Shown here piece after piece: positions 12,401-24,400 of a DNA stretch of 64,000 nucleotides. How positions within the stretch are numbered: the stretch's first letter is position 1; each line of letters begins with the position of its first letter. A model generated the notes under the pieces. That model was given only the letters and a program-made list of their open reading frames with translations, was not told the origin of the DNA and searched no databases. Position numbers and translations under genes: made by a program. The stretch lies in the NCBI RefSeq assembly GCF_000003815.2, contig NC_049985.1, positions 16,028,355 through 16,092,354 on the forward strand, given 5' to 3'. This DNA is from Branchiostoma floridae (Eukaryota; Chordata; Leptocardii; Amphioxiformes; Branchiostomatidae).

Positions 12401-15400
12401 AATATTGCAATTTGAAACCAATGTCCGTCGACGTGATATCCCCAGATACCCTGTTTTTAAAAGAAATGGATATAGGTGAACTAGCCAAACTAGCATTTCA
12501 TAGCACAGGACTGAAGTAGATTTGCTGCCCATTACAGCACATTGATGATAGCTTTAACATTCCTTGTTTGTACTTTTGGGCAAAACAGGTACGAGCCGCA
12601 ACTGCAGTTGGAAAAGGGCCATTCAGCACTTCAGTCACAGCACTGACTGATGAGGGAGGTGAGTCAAACAGACTTTGAGTTGAGAAGTTGAGAAAATTTG
12701 TTGTCTTTAAACTAAAAATGTAACAATATTCAGTTTAAAAATATGAATCCGGCATCCAAATTTCAAAAGTGGCATACTCGGGGCATGAAAAGCACGTTAA
12801 GATTATGCTATGGAAACCTGTACATGTATGATAATAGCAGAACCCAATGTAATATCCCAAGTTATCATCTGGTCTGTAACACATGTATTAAACCTTATTA
12901 TGGCCCATGTATTACTTGGATGAAGAATACCATTTCATCAGTTTTCGGGCATCACATTGATGACTAAAGATCACTGATGGGGTTGTTTTTCTTGTAGCAA
13001 GCAGAATCTTTAGAGTGCAATTTGATCTTTCCATTAAAAATTGACAAAGATCTATAATCATTTCACCAGTTTCTGGAATGCCTGATGCCCTAACTGTGAC
13101 AACCACAAAGAACAGCATTGTGGTCCAATGGAAGCCTCCTCTACAGCCTAATGGAGTCATTCAGGGATACAAAGTAAGCACCACATTTCAGCAATCTTCC
13201 GGGTCTTATTCATTCCTTATTATTTATGTATAAATTGTTTTATACACTCACGTATACGAAATGAACTGGAAAATTACTGTTATTAGTATTGTTTGTTTTG
13301 TCGTTGTTTATTATTGAATAAATTATCAGACCTCTTCCTTTTTATAAAATTTTCAGCACCATGGACAGATCCTTTTAAGCCCATTTATGAAAAATACATG
13401 CAACTTCCATGGCATATCTAAGCCTTCTTTAATGACAATAGAAAAAAATTGCAGAGATAGTATGACATTGTGTAACTGTCTCCATTGCTACAACATTGAA
13501 ACATTATTATAAGTTGCCATCAAAGCAAGGAATCCATCTATCACATTCCTCAAACAGATGTACTCTGATCTTTCTTGCCATAACAGGTCAGTTGCAAGGG
13601 GCTCGCCTCTCACGACCCAGACTATGACCCAGCTAAGGATGTCTATCCTGTAGAAAAGCTGGCATCAGAGTTTCACCATGTCTTTGAGGGCCTTTATTCT
13701 GGCACAGACTACACCATAACTATCCGAGCAAGAACAAAGAAGGGTTATGGTGACACAGCTTCCAAAAACTGCAGTACCACCATAGCAGGTAGGCTCCACA
13801 TATCCAGCTTCAATGTTTACTTGCATGATTCTGCCAGGTCATATACATCTGCCGCCCAGAAAATGCATCTAAAGAGATTTGTAATGAACTGTGCATAGCT
13901 GAGGGGTGCTGCATCTCTCAAAGTTACAGATACGTTGTATATGAAATGTGGCTGATGGTATTTCCTCCAAAAATTTCTACTCAAGAAGTCTTTTTATTCT
14001 AAAATTCAGAGCCTCCAACGCCAGAGGCACCACTTCCAGTAGGAGAGGCAAAGGACAACACAGTTTCCCTGGAACTCAAACCTGTACTTCCAAAGAATGG
14101 ACCAATCAGGTAAAACAAAAGATACAATGTCTAGAAGACATGTACAAATAATGTAATAATAGTTTTTAATCTTTACGCATTAAAATAAACATAGGAGCCA
14201 CAACATGCCTTTTGTGTGGTTTTAGGTACAAGTAGCTGTACGGGAAACTGAGGTTTAATTTTCCAGTTGAAACGATTCTATGCTATACTATAGTACAGGA
14301 AACAAACAAGGGAGGTAACGTTATATTCATGGTGTCATGAATTGTGATTGAAAGGCCACTGTGAAAATAAAACCATGGCAAAGGTTTCACGGTGTCATGA
14401 ATTCAAAGTAGTGGAGAAGTCTTCACAAAAAAAAGACAGAAATATGACCACAGTTTCACAATTTACAGTACATTGGGGATAGTAATGATCATAGTACTTA
14501 TTGATTTGATGATACGAAAAGTTCCTCTGTGTGTTTTCCTCTCTAGTGCCTACTATGTGGTTGTCCAAGGCAACAACCAGCTGAGATTTCTGGACAACCG
14601 GGATGAAATGCTGGACTATCACGAGGCATCTCACAAGGGGAAACCCTTCTACATCACTGCCATGTTTACACCAGATCAGGTCCAAGAGAAAAAGAATTTT
14701 GTTGTTGGTGACAACAAGACCTACGGTGGCTACTGGAATGCACCACTGGTGGAAGGGGAGAAGTATTCATTTATATACGGAGTGGCAAGTGAACTGAATG
14801 GGGTATGTTTGTAGAAGCTCTGACTTTGTTATTACACATGTCTAAACTTTATCATTCATTTTATGAATATTTTTGGCTTGTGAACAATTTGTAACCTTGA
14901 TACATGTTACGCATGATGTAACTAATCTAACATAACATATTCCTAAATGTACAACAACATATCAAAATATAAGATTACAATTTTTCATGATCTATCACCT
15001 AGAGATTTGAGTCATATTTCTTGTTTTTGTAACAGGAGAAGCTGATGTCTTTCTCAGAATCTCAACGTCCAATCATAGGTGAAGTGCAATTACATTATTG
15101 TCTATATATTCTTTCTTCAGTACGTCGACGTAGGTTAGACATCCAGGTAATAAGATAAGGAGCTAATTGACTCATTTGCATTAACTGTGTCTTAGCCTTG
15201 ATATCCTTTGAAATCCAAATTGTCTTCAGCTTGACTTTGGCTTAGCTTTGTTTTCTTTGGAATACAAATTGTCTTCAGTCTGAATTGTCTTACAACCTTT
15301 CCTATTGGACATCTGAAATTGTCTTCATTCATAGTTAGAGTATAAAAGACCTGTTTCTTCCAGATCTCTTCAGTGTCACTGACGAAAGATAGTGGATTCT

Positions 15401-18400
15401 GTCCGAAACGTCTGACCGTTTCAAAACCATATCCAGTTGCTTGAGTAACTATTTTTGGCGTATCTTTCTTCAGTACTTTTGATCAATGTGCATGTATCAG
15501 TATTGATAGAAAAAAATGTCATAAATTCATTATGTAATCATTTTTTAAAATCTTTTACAGTGTCTCCTGACCCAAATCCTGGTCCTACTGTACAGAAGGC
15601 TGCTGACAACTCTTCACTGATGGTAGCCATTTTTGTGGCTGTCCTGCTTCTACTCCTACTCTTCTTCATGATATTACTTGCCGTATATGTGACAAGGTAA
15701 TAAATAAGAGATTTTTATGTTCAATCAGGACCTCTAAATAACCAAAGCCTTTAGGCAGTTTAAACACTAACTGAAGCAGTGTTTTTCATAATATCTAGTA
15801 TATTTCATATTTATTTATTTATTCATTTTGAAAAACCTATTGGAAATAGGATTAGTAATAACTACACACTTTTCAGCACCAAGGACAGCCTTATATGTAC
15901 CAATGCATGTAAAATGAATTGCAATTTCCACACCTAAGTTTTCTTTCCCTTTGAAAAGCATGGTATTAAAGGCTAGGATGAAAAGTTAAAGAGTCAGTAG
16001 TAGGTGCCCAGAGTTCACCGGTATTAATTCAATTACATGTAATTTGTGCTTTGCAGGCGGCAACGACAAGGAACGCTCAATGTGGCTGCAAAAGAGGCGA
16101 TATTTCTGTCTCCAGTGGCAAAAGCTCAGGGTAAAAAAATTAAAAATGTACATGTGAAACTATTAAGCTCTTTTTTTCCTTCAAAACAAACGCACAATTT
16201 GATGTACAATGACATTAAAGTGCTTTTTTTTCACCCTAGCATGTTTTTGTCATCTACTTCAGAATTTGTAAAGCATTGAGAATAATTGATACCCCTTGGA
16301 CAGTGGAAAACATGCACCTCAATCAAATATAGAATGTTGATTTGGGCGTTTGCTTTCAGTTTTATATTAATTCCAAAGCATGTTCATTGTTTCTTTTTTA
16401 CAAATTCAGATGCAGAGAGACAGGAGGGACATGCGCCATTTCCATTTCCAGTCAAGGAGGGCCAGTACCCACCGCTCAAGCTGGAGGAGTTCGCAGAACA
16501 TGTACGGCTCATGCGCAAGGACAACAACCAGGGCTTCAAGCTCGAACATGCGGTAAATGCTTCATGTTATGTTAGTGGTGTAAAGGTGTCAGTAATCTCA
16601 TTACATGGCTAGAACTGTTGTAACAATTTAAGAAATTTGAATGTACAAGTCTGCACAACAAAACTCAGTTCATACTCTTGTTTCCAGGAACCTTGTGTAA
16701 AATGATTATTTTTGACAAATAAATGCATCTTACACAGCTACATAAAACTACCTGCAGCTGTGGGGACTGGCCTTATGTTCTGACACCTCTTTGTTGGCAT
16801 TAGGGTTAGGGAATGACAGAACAAAGTCATTGTGTCGTTTGAAAATACATGTAGAGGTGTAACTGAAGTTAACTGCTTATGTAGCAGTACCATGCACATG
16901 TAACATATGTCTACATACCCTGTACTTAATCAATCATGTCCTGCATTTGCTTTACTCTAGAGCCTCCCAGACAGTCAGACGTCATCGTGGGAGACGGCAT
17001 TCAAGGAGGAGAACAAGACAAAGAACAGATATGGAAACATTGTTCCATGTGAGTCAACAATGTGGCAGGTTTCTTCAGCAGGTTCTTCTCTAAATCCGGA
17101 TAGTTGATACTATCGCTACTACTGGACACCTCGAGTAGATGAACATTTGTAAATCTGTTCTCCCCCTAATGGTATAAGAATATTGTAACACAGTTAGACA
17201 TAAGGTTCAACCTCATAAGCCTCAGCTATCCCCATTTAGTCTATCTTTTTTACCCATTACATTTGGCAAAAATCGACGATTCTGCGGCAAACGCCCGAGA
17301 CTTGCTTATAATAATAACTTTATTGTACAACAATTGTACAAGGTACAAAGTATGGCTTATATGTGACAGGGACAATTTTCAGGTGAAAAATACGCGCAAA
17401 CCTCTGTAGATCTTAGATATGGCTGATCTTCCATTGATGCACCCGAAGATCGTGGATAATGTGACGGGTATTATCACACTAAAATGTGATCACACAATCC
17501 CATCTTCAGATGACTCCAGTCGGGTGGTCCTGGAGCCCACAGTGGATGACCCGAGCTCCGACTACATCAATGCCACATACTGTGATGTAAGCTCTTTCTC
17601 CTGTTGCTTCATCTGTTTCCATGGCATGCCCATTGTTACAGTCATTGCTACAAATCAAGAGTTTACAATCATAGTTAACATGATCTGAATTGTAATGTGA
17701 GTCATTGTTTTTTAGGGGTACAGGGAGAAGCAGGCATACATTGCAACACAGGGTAAGAACAAGTGTCATTGAACCATTACTCTTGATACATGTATTAGTA
17801 CCATCAACACAGTCAGCAATGTGATAATCATGAAAGTCCTTACATCAGATAGAATAGGGAGGGAAAACTTTCTGTGTTATATTATTGCAATTTTACGTAG
17901 ATATCTTTTGAGAGTGTTTGAGTAGTGACGTCTACTAAAGTTACATAAGTTTACATTTATCTCTGAAAATTGAAAGAATTGCCCAGTGCAGTAGATGTTG
18001 GTGTTACAACCAGTGAAAGACAAATTGAAATTGCCTATAATTCCAAAGATTATTTCATCAGGTTGGTAGGTCATTGGATAACAGATAATAGAGTTTACAC
18101 AATGAGTTATCTTTATACCAACTGGCGTTTCGTTTGGGATTGTGTTCTCGCCGCAAAAGCGCCATCTACCTACACCTGGCCACATATAGTCACAAGAAGA
18201 AGAACTCCAGCTAGAGGCCGTGAGGAAGATTAGGCATCGAAACGTCAGCAATATAATTTGGTTGTGTAAAAGAAAAATATATTGCTTTTAATTTGTTTGC
18301 ACTGCAGGTCCCAAGACTAACACGGTGCCCGACCTGTGGCGCATGGCGTGGCAGGAGCACAGTGCCAGTATTGTCATGCTCACCAACCTGGTGGAGATGG

Positions 18401-21400
18401 CAAAGGTACAGTTCTACTCCGACCTGGAGCAATCTGCAAGCATTCCCAAGGTACAAAATTTGCTGTTTTATGTACAATCTATACACCAAGTCTTGTGTGA
18501 TAACTGTAAATTCTAATAAAATACATCCATGTACATGTAAAATGCAATGCAATTCTGCAAATTTGATTGAGTTAAACATGGCTTCATTTGTTCAATGTAT
18601 GTCTCTTAGTCTGTGTAACGCAAACTCCGCTATCCGGAGCTGGTAGGCTCCTCCGATGCGTGGCAATGTAGGACGGGCCTAAGAAGCGCGATTAAATCAG
18701 GCTATATGTCTCTGAAACATTAATTTTTTACTTTTCCCCATTATTGCTTAAGCCAAAAGGGCCAATCAAAGAGTCTGTAAATGTGCCTTTGTATGGACTT
18801 TTGTTGGTAATATAAATCATTTTCATACTATGGTCAGATGAGTTTCCATCTTGGTGTTATCTAGCAAAAGTGTAAGCAGTACTGGCCAGACGAGGAGGAC
18901 ACATATGGAGACATCACTGTAAAGGTGAAAAGTGTGGAGGAACTGGCAGACTACACCACACGCACCTTCATCATGACAAAGGTAGGGTTTTGATGACTTG
19001 AAAACGTCTTGCATAAACACATGATTGTTATATTTACGAAAGTTAACTGTGGCAACTTGTGTACAGCAATTCCTATCAACAGACTCACTCAATAGACCGA
19101 TCCCTTAGCCTCTCACAAACCTCTGCCAAAATGCAAATATTTGACAGACATGCAGCCACCCTCTAATTGGTCAAACTCCCATGCTATCATTGGTAGAACT
19201 GCTAATTCCCATGCTATAATTGGTCAAACTGCTAATTCCCATATGCATGCCATCATTTGGTCGAACTGCTTATTCCCATGCTATCATTGGTTGAACTGCG
19301 AAATTCCATGCTATCATTGGTTGAACTGCTAATTGCAATGTACAGTCATTGTCAGTCTATCATAACACATTACAGGTTAAGAAATGCTTTACTGCATCAC
19401 AGTATATCATACGGACCCAATAGAAAGTACAAATTACAAGACTGTTACTTTTTCAGGAGGGAGAGGGGGAGAAGCGAGAGATAAAGCAGTTCCACTTCAC
19501 CAACTGGCTGGACCATGATGTTCCTGATCACCCCACACAGCTGCTGGCTTTTATACGTCGGGTCAAGGCACTGACTCCCCTGGAGGTTGGACCGACCATC
19601 GTGCACTGCAGGTACAGAGAAAATATTGAATATTCATTTTGACGCTTTTTCAGATGTACCATTTGCTCAAAACAATGGAGATTGTGTGCATCACTCCCTT
19701 CTGGTATAGCACTAACTGCTCCATTTAATTTCTTCTCGCACAGTGCTGGGGTTGGACGGACAGGCACCTTTATTGTCATTGATGCCATGCTGGAAATGGC
19801 ACGGCATGAGGCCCACGTGGACATCTTTAACCATGTCATGCAGCTGCGCAAGGCCCGTATACAGATGGTGCAGACAGCGGTACAGACTTTGAACTTGTTC
19901 CTTGACTAATCAGTAAATGCAGAAACTTTTGCAGTGGTTTTATATTTGCGGTTTTGGGGGCAGCTGCTGAACCGCAAACTTAAAACCACCGCAAATATTC
20001 ATAATACAGTATGAAACTACAGTACAGTACTGTAAATAAGTTTGCGGGATGGCGCTACCGCAAATTCAAAACCACAGCAAACACTCCATTTTACCGCTGC
20101 GGCAAAATTAAATCCCCACAGACTTAATTACAGTATGTGGTGTGACACCAAGGTTGCTCAGAAAATAACGAATTATATTTTCTATTTGAACATATTAGCT
20201 TCTCTTCCTACTGACAAGTCGGACTAGGAATATATGAGACACACCAAATTACATGTAAGGCTGTGCAGAGACGTGCGTGGCAAGCTTGAACAGTGACAGA
20301 TCCTGTAGAAAGAAAAAGTTACAATTTAGTAATGAACTTAATGAAACAATGAAGCACCAATACAAAGCAAAGCAATAAGACTCGAAGAACGAACTTTAAG
20401 GCAACTCTCTATGTACGCATGTCCCACATTTCTGTTGAGTCACACTGACACACATCTTTGTTCAAACAGGACCAGTATGCTTTCATCCATGAGGCTGTCC
20501 TGGAGGCTCTACAGACAGGTGACACCCACATTCCTGTGTCAGAATTCCGAGATGGATATGAAGCCATGACACGCAAGAGGCCCAAAGTCAAGAAAAGCCC
20601 CTTGGATGAGGAATTCAAGGTAACAGATCCAATAGTATTTTTTTCAAAGGAAATTCCTGTGTTTTATGATCTTGAGTTGGTCTGGCAATGGATACACTCA
20701 TGCACGGCTAAAGGCAAAGGATATAATATGTATGAAAAAGTGAACCAAACAAAACCCTTGCCTCTTTCTTGCTAGTGACTTAGTTGACCATTTCCCAATC
20801 TTTTTATTTTAGCTACTGGTGAAGATGACCCCAGCTTTTGACCCTGAAGACAGCAATGCAGGTTGGTTGGAGGAGAACAAGAGAAAGAACAGAGATCAGA
20901 ATGTACTACCAGGTGAGTCCACTAACCATTTCAGTTGTACCATCAGAATGCAATACAGTGTATATCTGTTTCTATAACTGAGGATGACTTACTTGAAAAA
21001 AGGATCCAGATTGGATACTGTACTGCACTTGTTTTAGATTGATGTCTTTCTGCAAAGGAAAGATATTTACATTTACTGAAACCATTATCTTTCATTCCTG
21101 TAGTCGACTTGCAACGTGCTGTACTGAGTACTGAGTATGCAAACCAGAGTGACTACATTAATGCCATGTATCTGGACGTAAGTTGAATGTTCCGATTTGT
21201 TTGAGATAAAATGTATTCTGTAAGTAACAGTACTAAATAGACCCCCGCCCAGTAGTGTCTGTTCCCCCAGTTATCAGTTGTGTCCTTACCCTTAGAAGTA
21301 TCCGTACCACCAGTACCGTATATTCTTTATTAAAGTACGCACCCCAATTGAAGTACGCATTCCCGATTTTGGGTAGTGTCTGTACTCACATTACTCAATA

Positions 21401-24400
21401 GTGTTCATACCTCTAGTAGTGTCCATACCTCTAGTACTCAGTAATATCTGTACCCCGTAGTGTCTGTATGCCTTATCATCAATAGTGTTCGTACACATCG
21501 TTTAATGTGATATTTAACCCCATTGGCATATTCTGTACTAAGTCTTGCTTCTCTATTTCCCTCAGAGCTACAAGACCCGAAATGCCTTCATAGTCACCCA
21601 GACCCCCCTGCCTGACACTGTGGCTGACTTCTGGCAGATGGTGTATGAACACGGTGCACAGACCATTGTCATGATGAACACTCTGAAGAAGAAGGACAAG
21701 GTAGGGAGGAAACAGTGATGTATTTACAGAGATTCAGAACAGACCATACTTTCAATTTCAGATAAATTGCAAGTTTGCAATGGTCTAAGTTCTCAACAGC
21801 ACTGAAGTCACATACTGTATAGTACTTGTATACGCAATGTGGAACCACTATTGGTTTTGAGTTTGAGTGTAGCAGTCACAGGGCTAACAAAAGCGTGATG
21901 AACCCCAACAAAAGTCCTGACAAACTTTAGGTATATCAAACCTCAATAGATATTTATATACCTGGTGATATATACCAACCATTTATCATAAACAGTGTAT
22001 TTGAACATTCTCTAGTACAGCACCCACCCAATTATGCAGAGTTTAGATACATGTAGACAGGACTGCATTATATTGGGGGATTTTCCATTGGCGACCTCAT
22101 TGTTTCAGGGTGGCAAAAAAATGTGAACTTTCAGAATTAACTTCATACATATGCTAGGTGTTACATTAATTCAACATTTGCAATCTTCATTTAAATTTGT
22201 TCATATCAATATGTTACCTCCATCTTCCCTGTCTCCTCATTGCAGGACATGGTGCAGTACTGGCCTGATGAGGAAGGGGGCGCAATTGAGTATGGGCCGA
22301 TTCGTGTGGAGCTGACCTGCACCACCAAGGCTGTCAATGTGACTCTCAAGGATTTCCTACTGGTCAACACCAAGGCTGTAAGAGTCTTCAATACTGACAA
22401 TAACTTCTTACATGCATTCTTTCCTATATGTTAGGTTCATTTACCAGAACTATGAATACACACATGTACATGTACATGGATTTGAAAAACCTTTAGCTAG
22501 ATATGTAGAAGTTTTACTGGTAGCCCATGGGTTAATAAAAGAGATTTTACCTTCAAGTTTATGTTTGATTGACAGGATAGTGAGGACATCCGCATGGTGA
22601 AGCATTTCCAGTTCCTGGGCACGTCACGTGACCAGCTGTGCTCTCGTTCCCGGGGTGCCATGGTGGAGTTACTGCATCTCTTGACCAGGTGGCAGGAGGA
22701 GTGCGGGTCGGGTCCTGTGGTTGTCCACTGCCAGTAAGTCCTGGGGGATAACTTTTCTTCACATAATAAAACTATGGCAGTAGCAGGCCTTAGGGGCATG
22801 TTCGGGCATGACGCACCCGCTTACACAAGTCAAGGGTAGGAGGAACCCCTTAAATCCTTGGTCAGAAGTCCTCCTAGGAGACAGAAACTCCAAATAACAA
22901 ACCTGCATCTGCTGGGGGCCGTCTTACACGTGGCATGCAGCTCTCGTCCCTGTGAGACACAGTGCTCCAGTAGACGATAGGGTGGAGAAGGAATTGCACA
23001 CCCCTTCTTCACCATAAAAAGCCATGTGCAGGTAAGGCAAACAGATTGCTGAACCTACCAGCAAGTGCCTGTTTGCCTGCTCATCTGTTGAAAAATCCAA
23101 AGAGAATCCAAAGATATTACAATGTCATGTCTTTCAACATACACCTGCACCTAATCTGGTAAGTACACATTCATACATGTATCAAGGCTGTCTCCAGGAC
23201 CCGTCCCTCTGTCCTGGAATGGAAATTTTCTTGTTGGGATGGACAAAAATTTCACCCCATTCATCCCAAGAATCTGAACTTCCTGAAGTGAAATTGATAA
23301 AAATGTATTTTCCTAGCTTAAAATGACAGATCTAACTATGGAAATTGACAACACAGGCTCCCAAATGACTTGGATGGTAAAAATCTAAAGTTCTGACATG
23401 TAAATGTATATAAATGACAATGAACTAAAATTAATCAAGTAATCTATGCTAGAAATGAGCAAGTTCCTTCCTAGACTAAGTGAAGACTTAACTAATAATA
23501 TTTGATTCAGATGTCTACAGTGCTGCAAAGATTTTCTGATGATAGAAAGTGTTGTTATTCCTCAGGACTGGAGTTGGCCTGAGCGGTGTGTTCTGTGCAG
23601 CTGTGAGCCTGTGTGAGAAGATGGAGGAGGAGAAGTCAGTGGACATCTTCCAGGTGGCTCGTACCCTGACTATCCAGCGCCCTCACATCATCAACTCTGC
23701 TGTAAGTACAATTAGGCCACAGCAAGTAAATTTTATGGATGACAATGACATCCTTTGCAGACTGCAAAAAAGATGAGATAGGGCAAAAAAAAACAAGATG
23801 GGTAAAAAGAAACAAGATGGCAAATTTTCAAAATAGACGACCAAAAACGTTGTAACAAATTAATGAAGTGACAAAATATGGCATCACAACCAACAAGGCA
23901 TTCAACCCTGTATTTAAGAAGTCACTAGTGTAGTAAAAGGGACACTAATGTGGTAGACTCGTATCACTAACCAAGAAAGTTCTTGCACTAACCATAATTA
24001 CAACTACACTCATGGCTTCCATATCGGTGCCACTCTTACAACTATCCAACAAGTTTTGACCCTTCTGCAACTACAGGCAAGGCTACAGAGTCTTTAGTGT
24101 CATTTGTACATAAAATCCTTAGGTTACAACACAACCTATTTACTCATTTTGGTCTGTCTGAGTCAGACCGTCCCTGAAATCAGGCAAAAATGAGCGCTCC
24201 AATGTCATCAACGAAATTTACTTGCTGTGGTCTTACATGTATCACATGGTTCAATGCTGCCAGGGGTAGTTGGTGCAAACATCATCAGTCAACAGTCCAA
24301 TAACATAGCCCCTCCCGTCTTTGTTAAAGCATAGAAAATGCATATCATACATTGATACAAATTGACATGCTACTCTTCTCTCATTGGTCAAACCACTAAT

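Larger units (their letters stand above)
1356..15078 (+). other. Ten fibronectin type III modules of the RPTP ectodomain
   Basis: Modules by exon group: 1) 1356-1676; 2) 2215-2285+2795-3023; 3) 3261-3590; 4) 3995-4110+6320-6506; 5) 7862-7995+8695-8814+9077-9143; 6) 9297-9483+9959-10080; 7) 10420-10725; 8) 11629-11849+12589-12658; 9) 13070-13173+13587-13788; 10) 14010-14109+14547-14802+15036-15078. Each shows the FN3 landmarks W (B strand), L..YT.Y and a RARTxxGxGP-type turn. Module borders are phase 1 throughout, the symmetric arrangement that allows modules to be duplicated by exon shuffling. Vertebrate type IIB proteins have four FN3. Module 10 is the long membrane-proximal type. Confidence 0.88.
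16961..20619 (+). other. D1 catalytic tyrosine phosphatase domain
   Basis: Exons 16961-20619. Visible landmarks: KNRYGNI (phosphotyrosine loop), SDYINA, YIATQGP across the 17752/18308 junction, DLWRMAW, KQYWPDE, catalytic signature [10 protein letters not shown] spanning 19611/19744 (Cys and Arg intact), and Q-loop QTADQY across 19879/20470. The general-acid loop reads WLDHDVP rather than WPDHGVP: the Asp remains but Pro and Gly are replaced. The domain is expected to be active, possibly with altered loop dynamics. The reading frame stays open past the donor at 18406 into the intron for about 15 codons. Confidence 0.9.

Noticed and set aside
18406-18450. Extending the D1 exon past 18405
   Set aside because: The frame stays open to about 18513, but the added residues have no match in phosphatases; splicing at 18405 to 18865 gives [14 protein letters not shown], which fits the family exactly.
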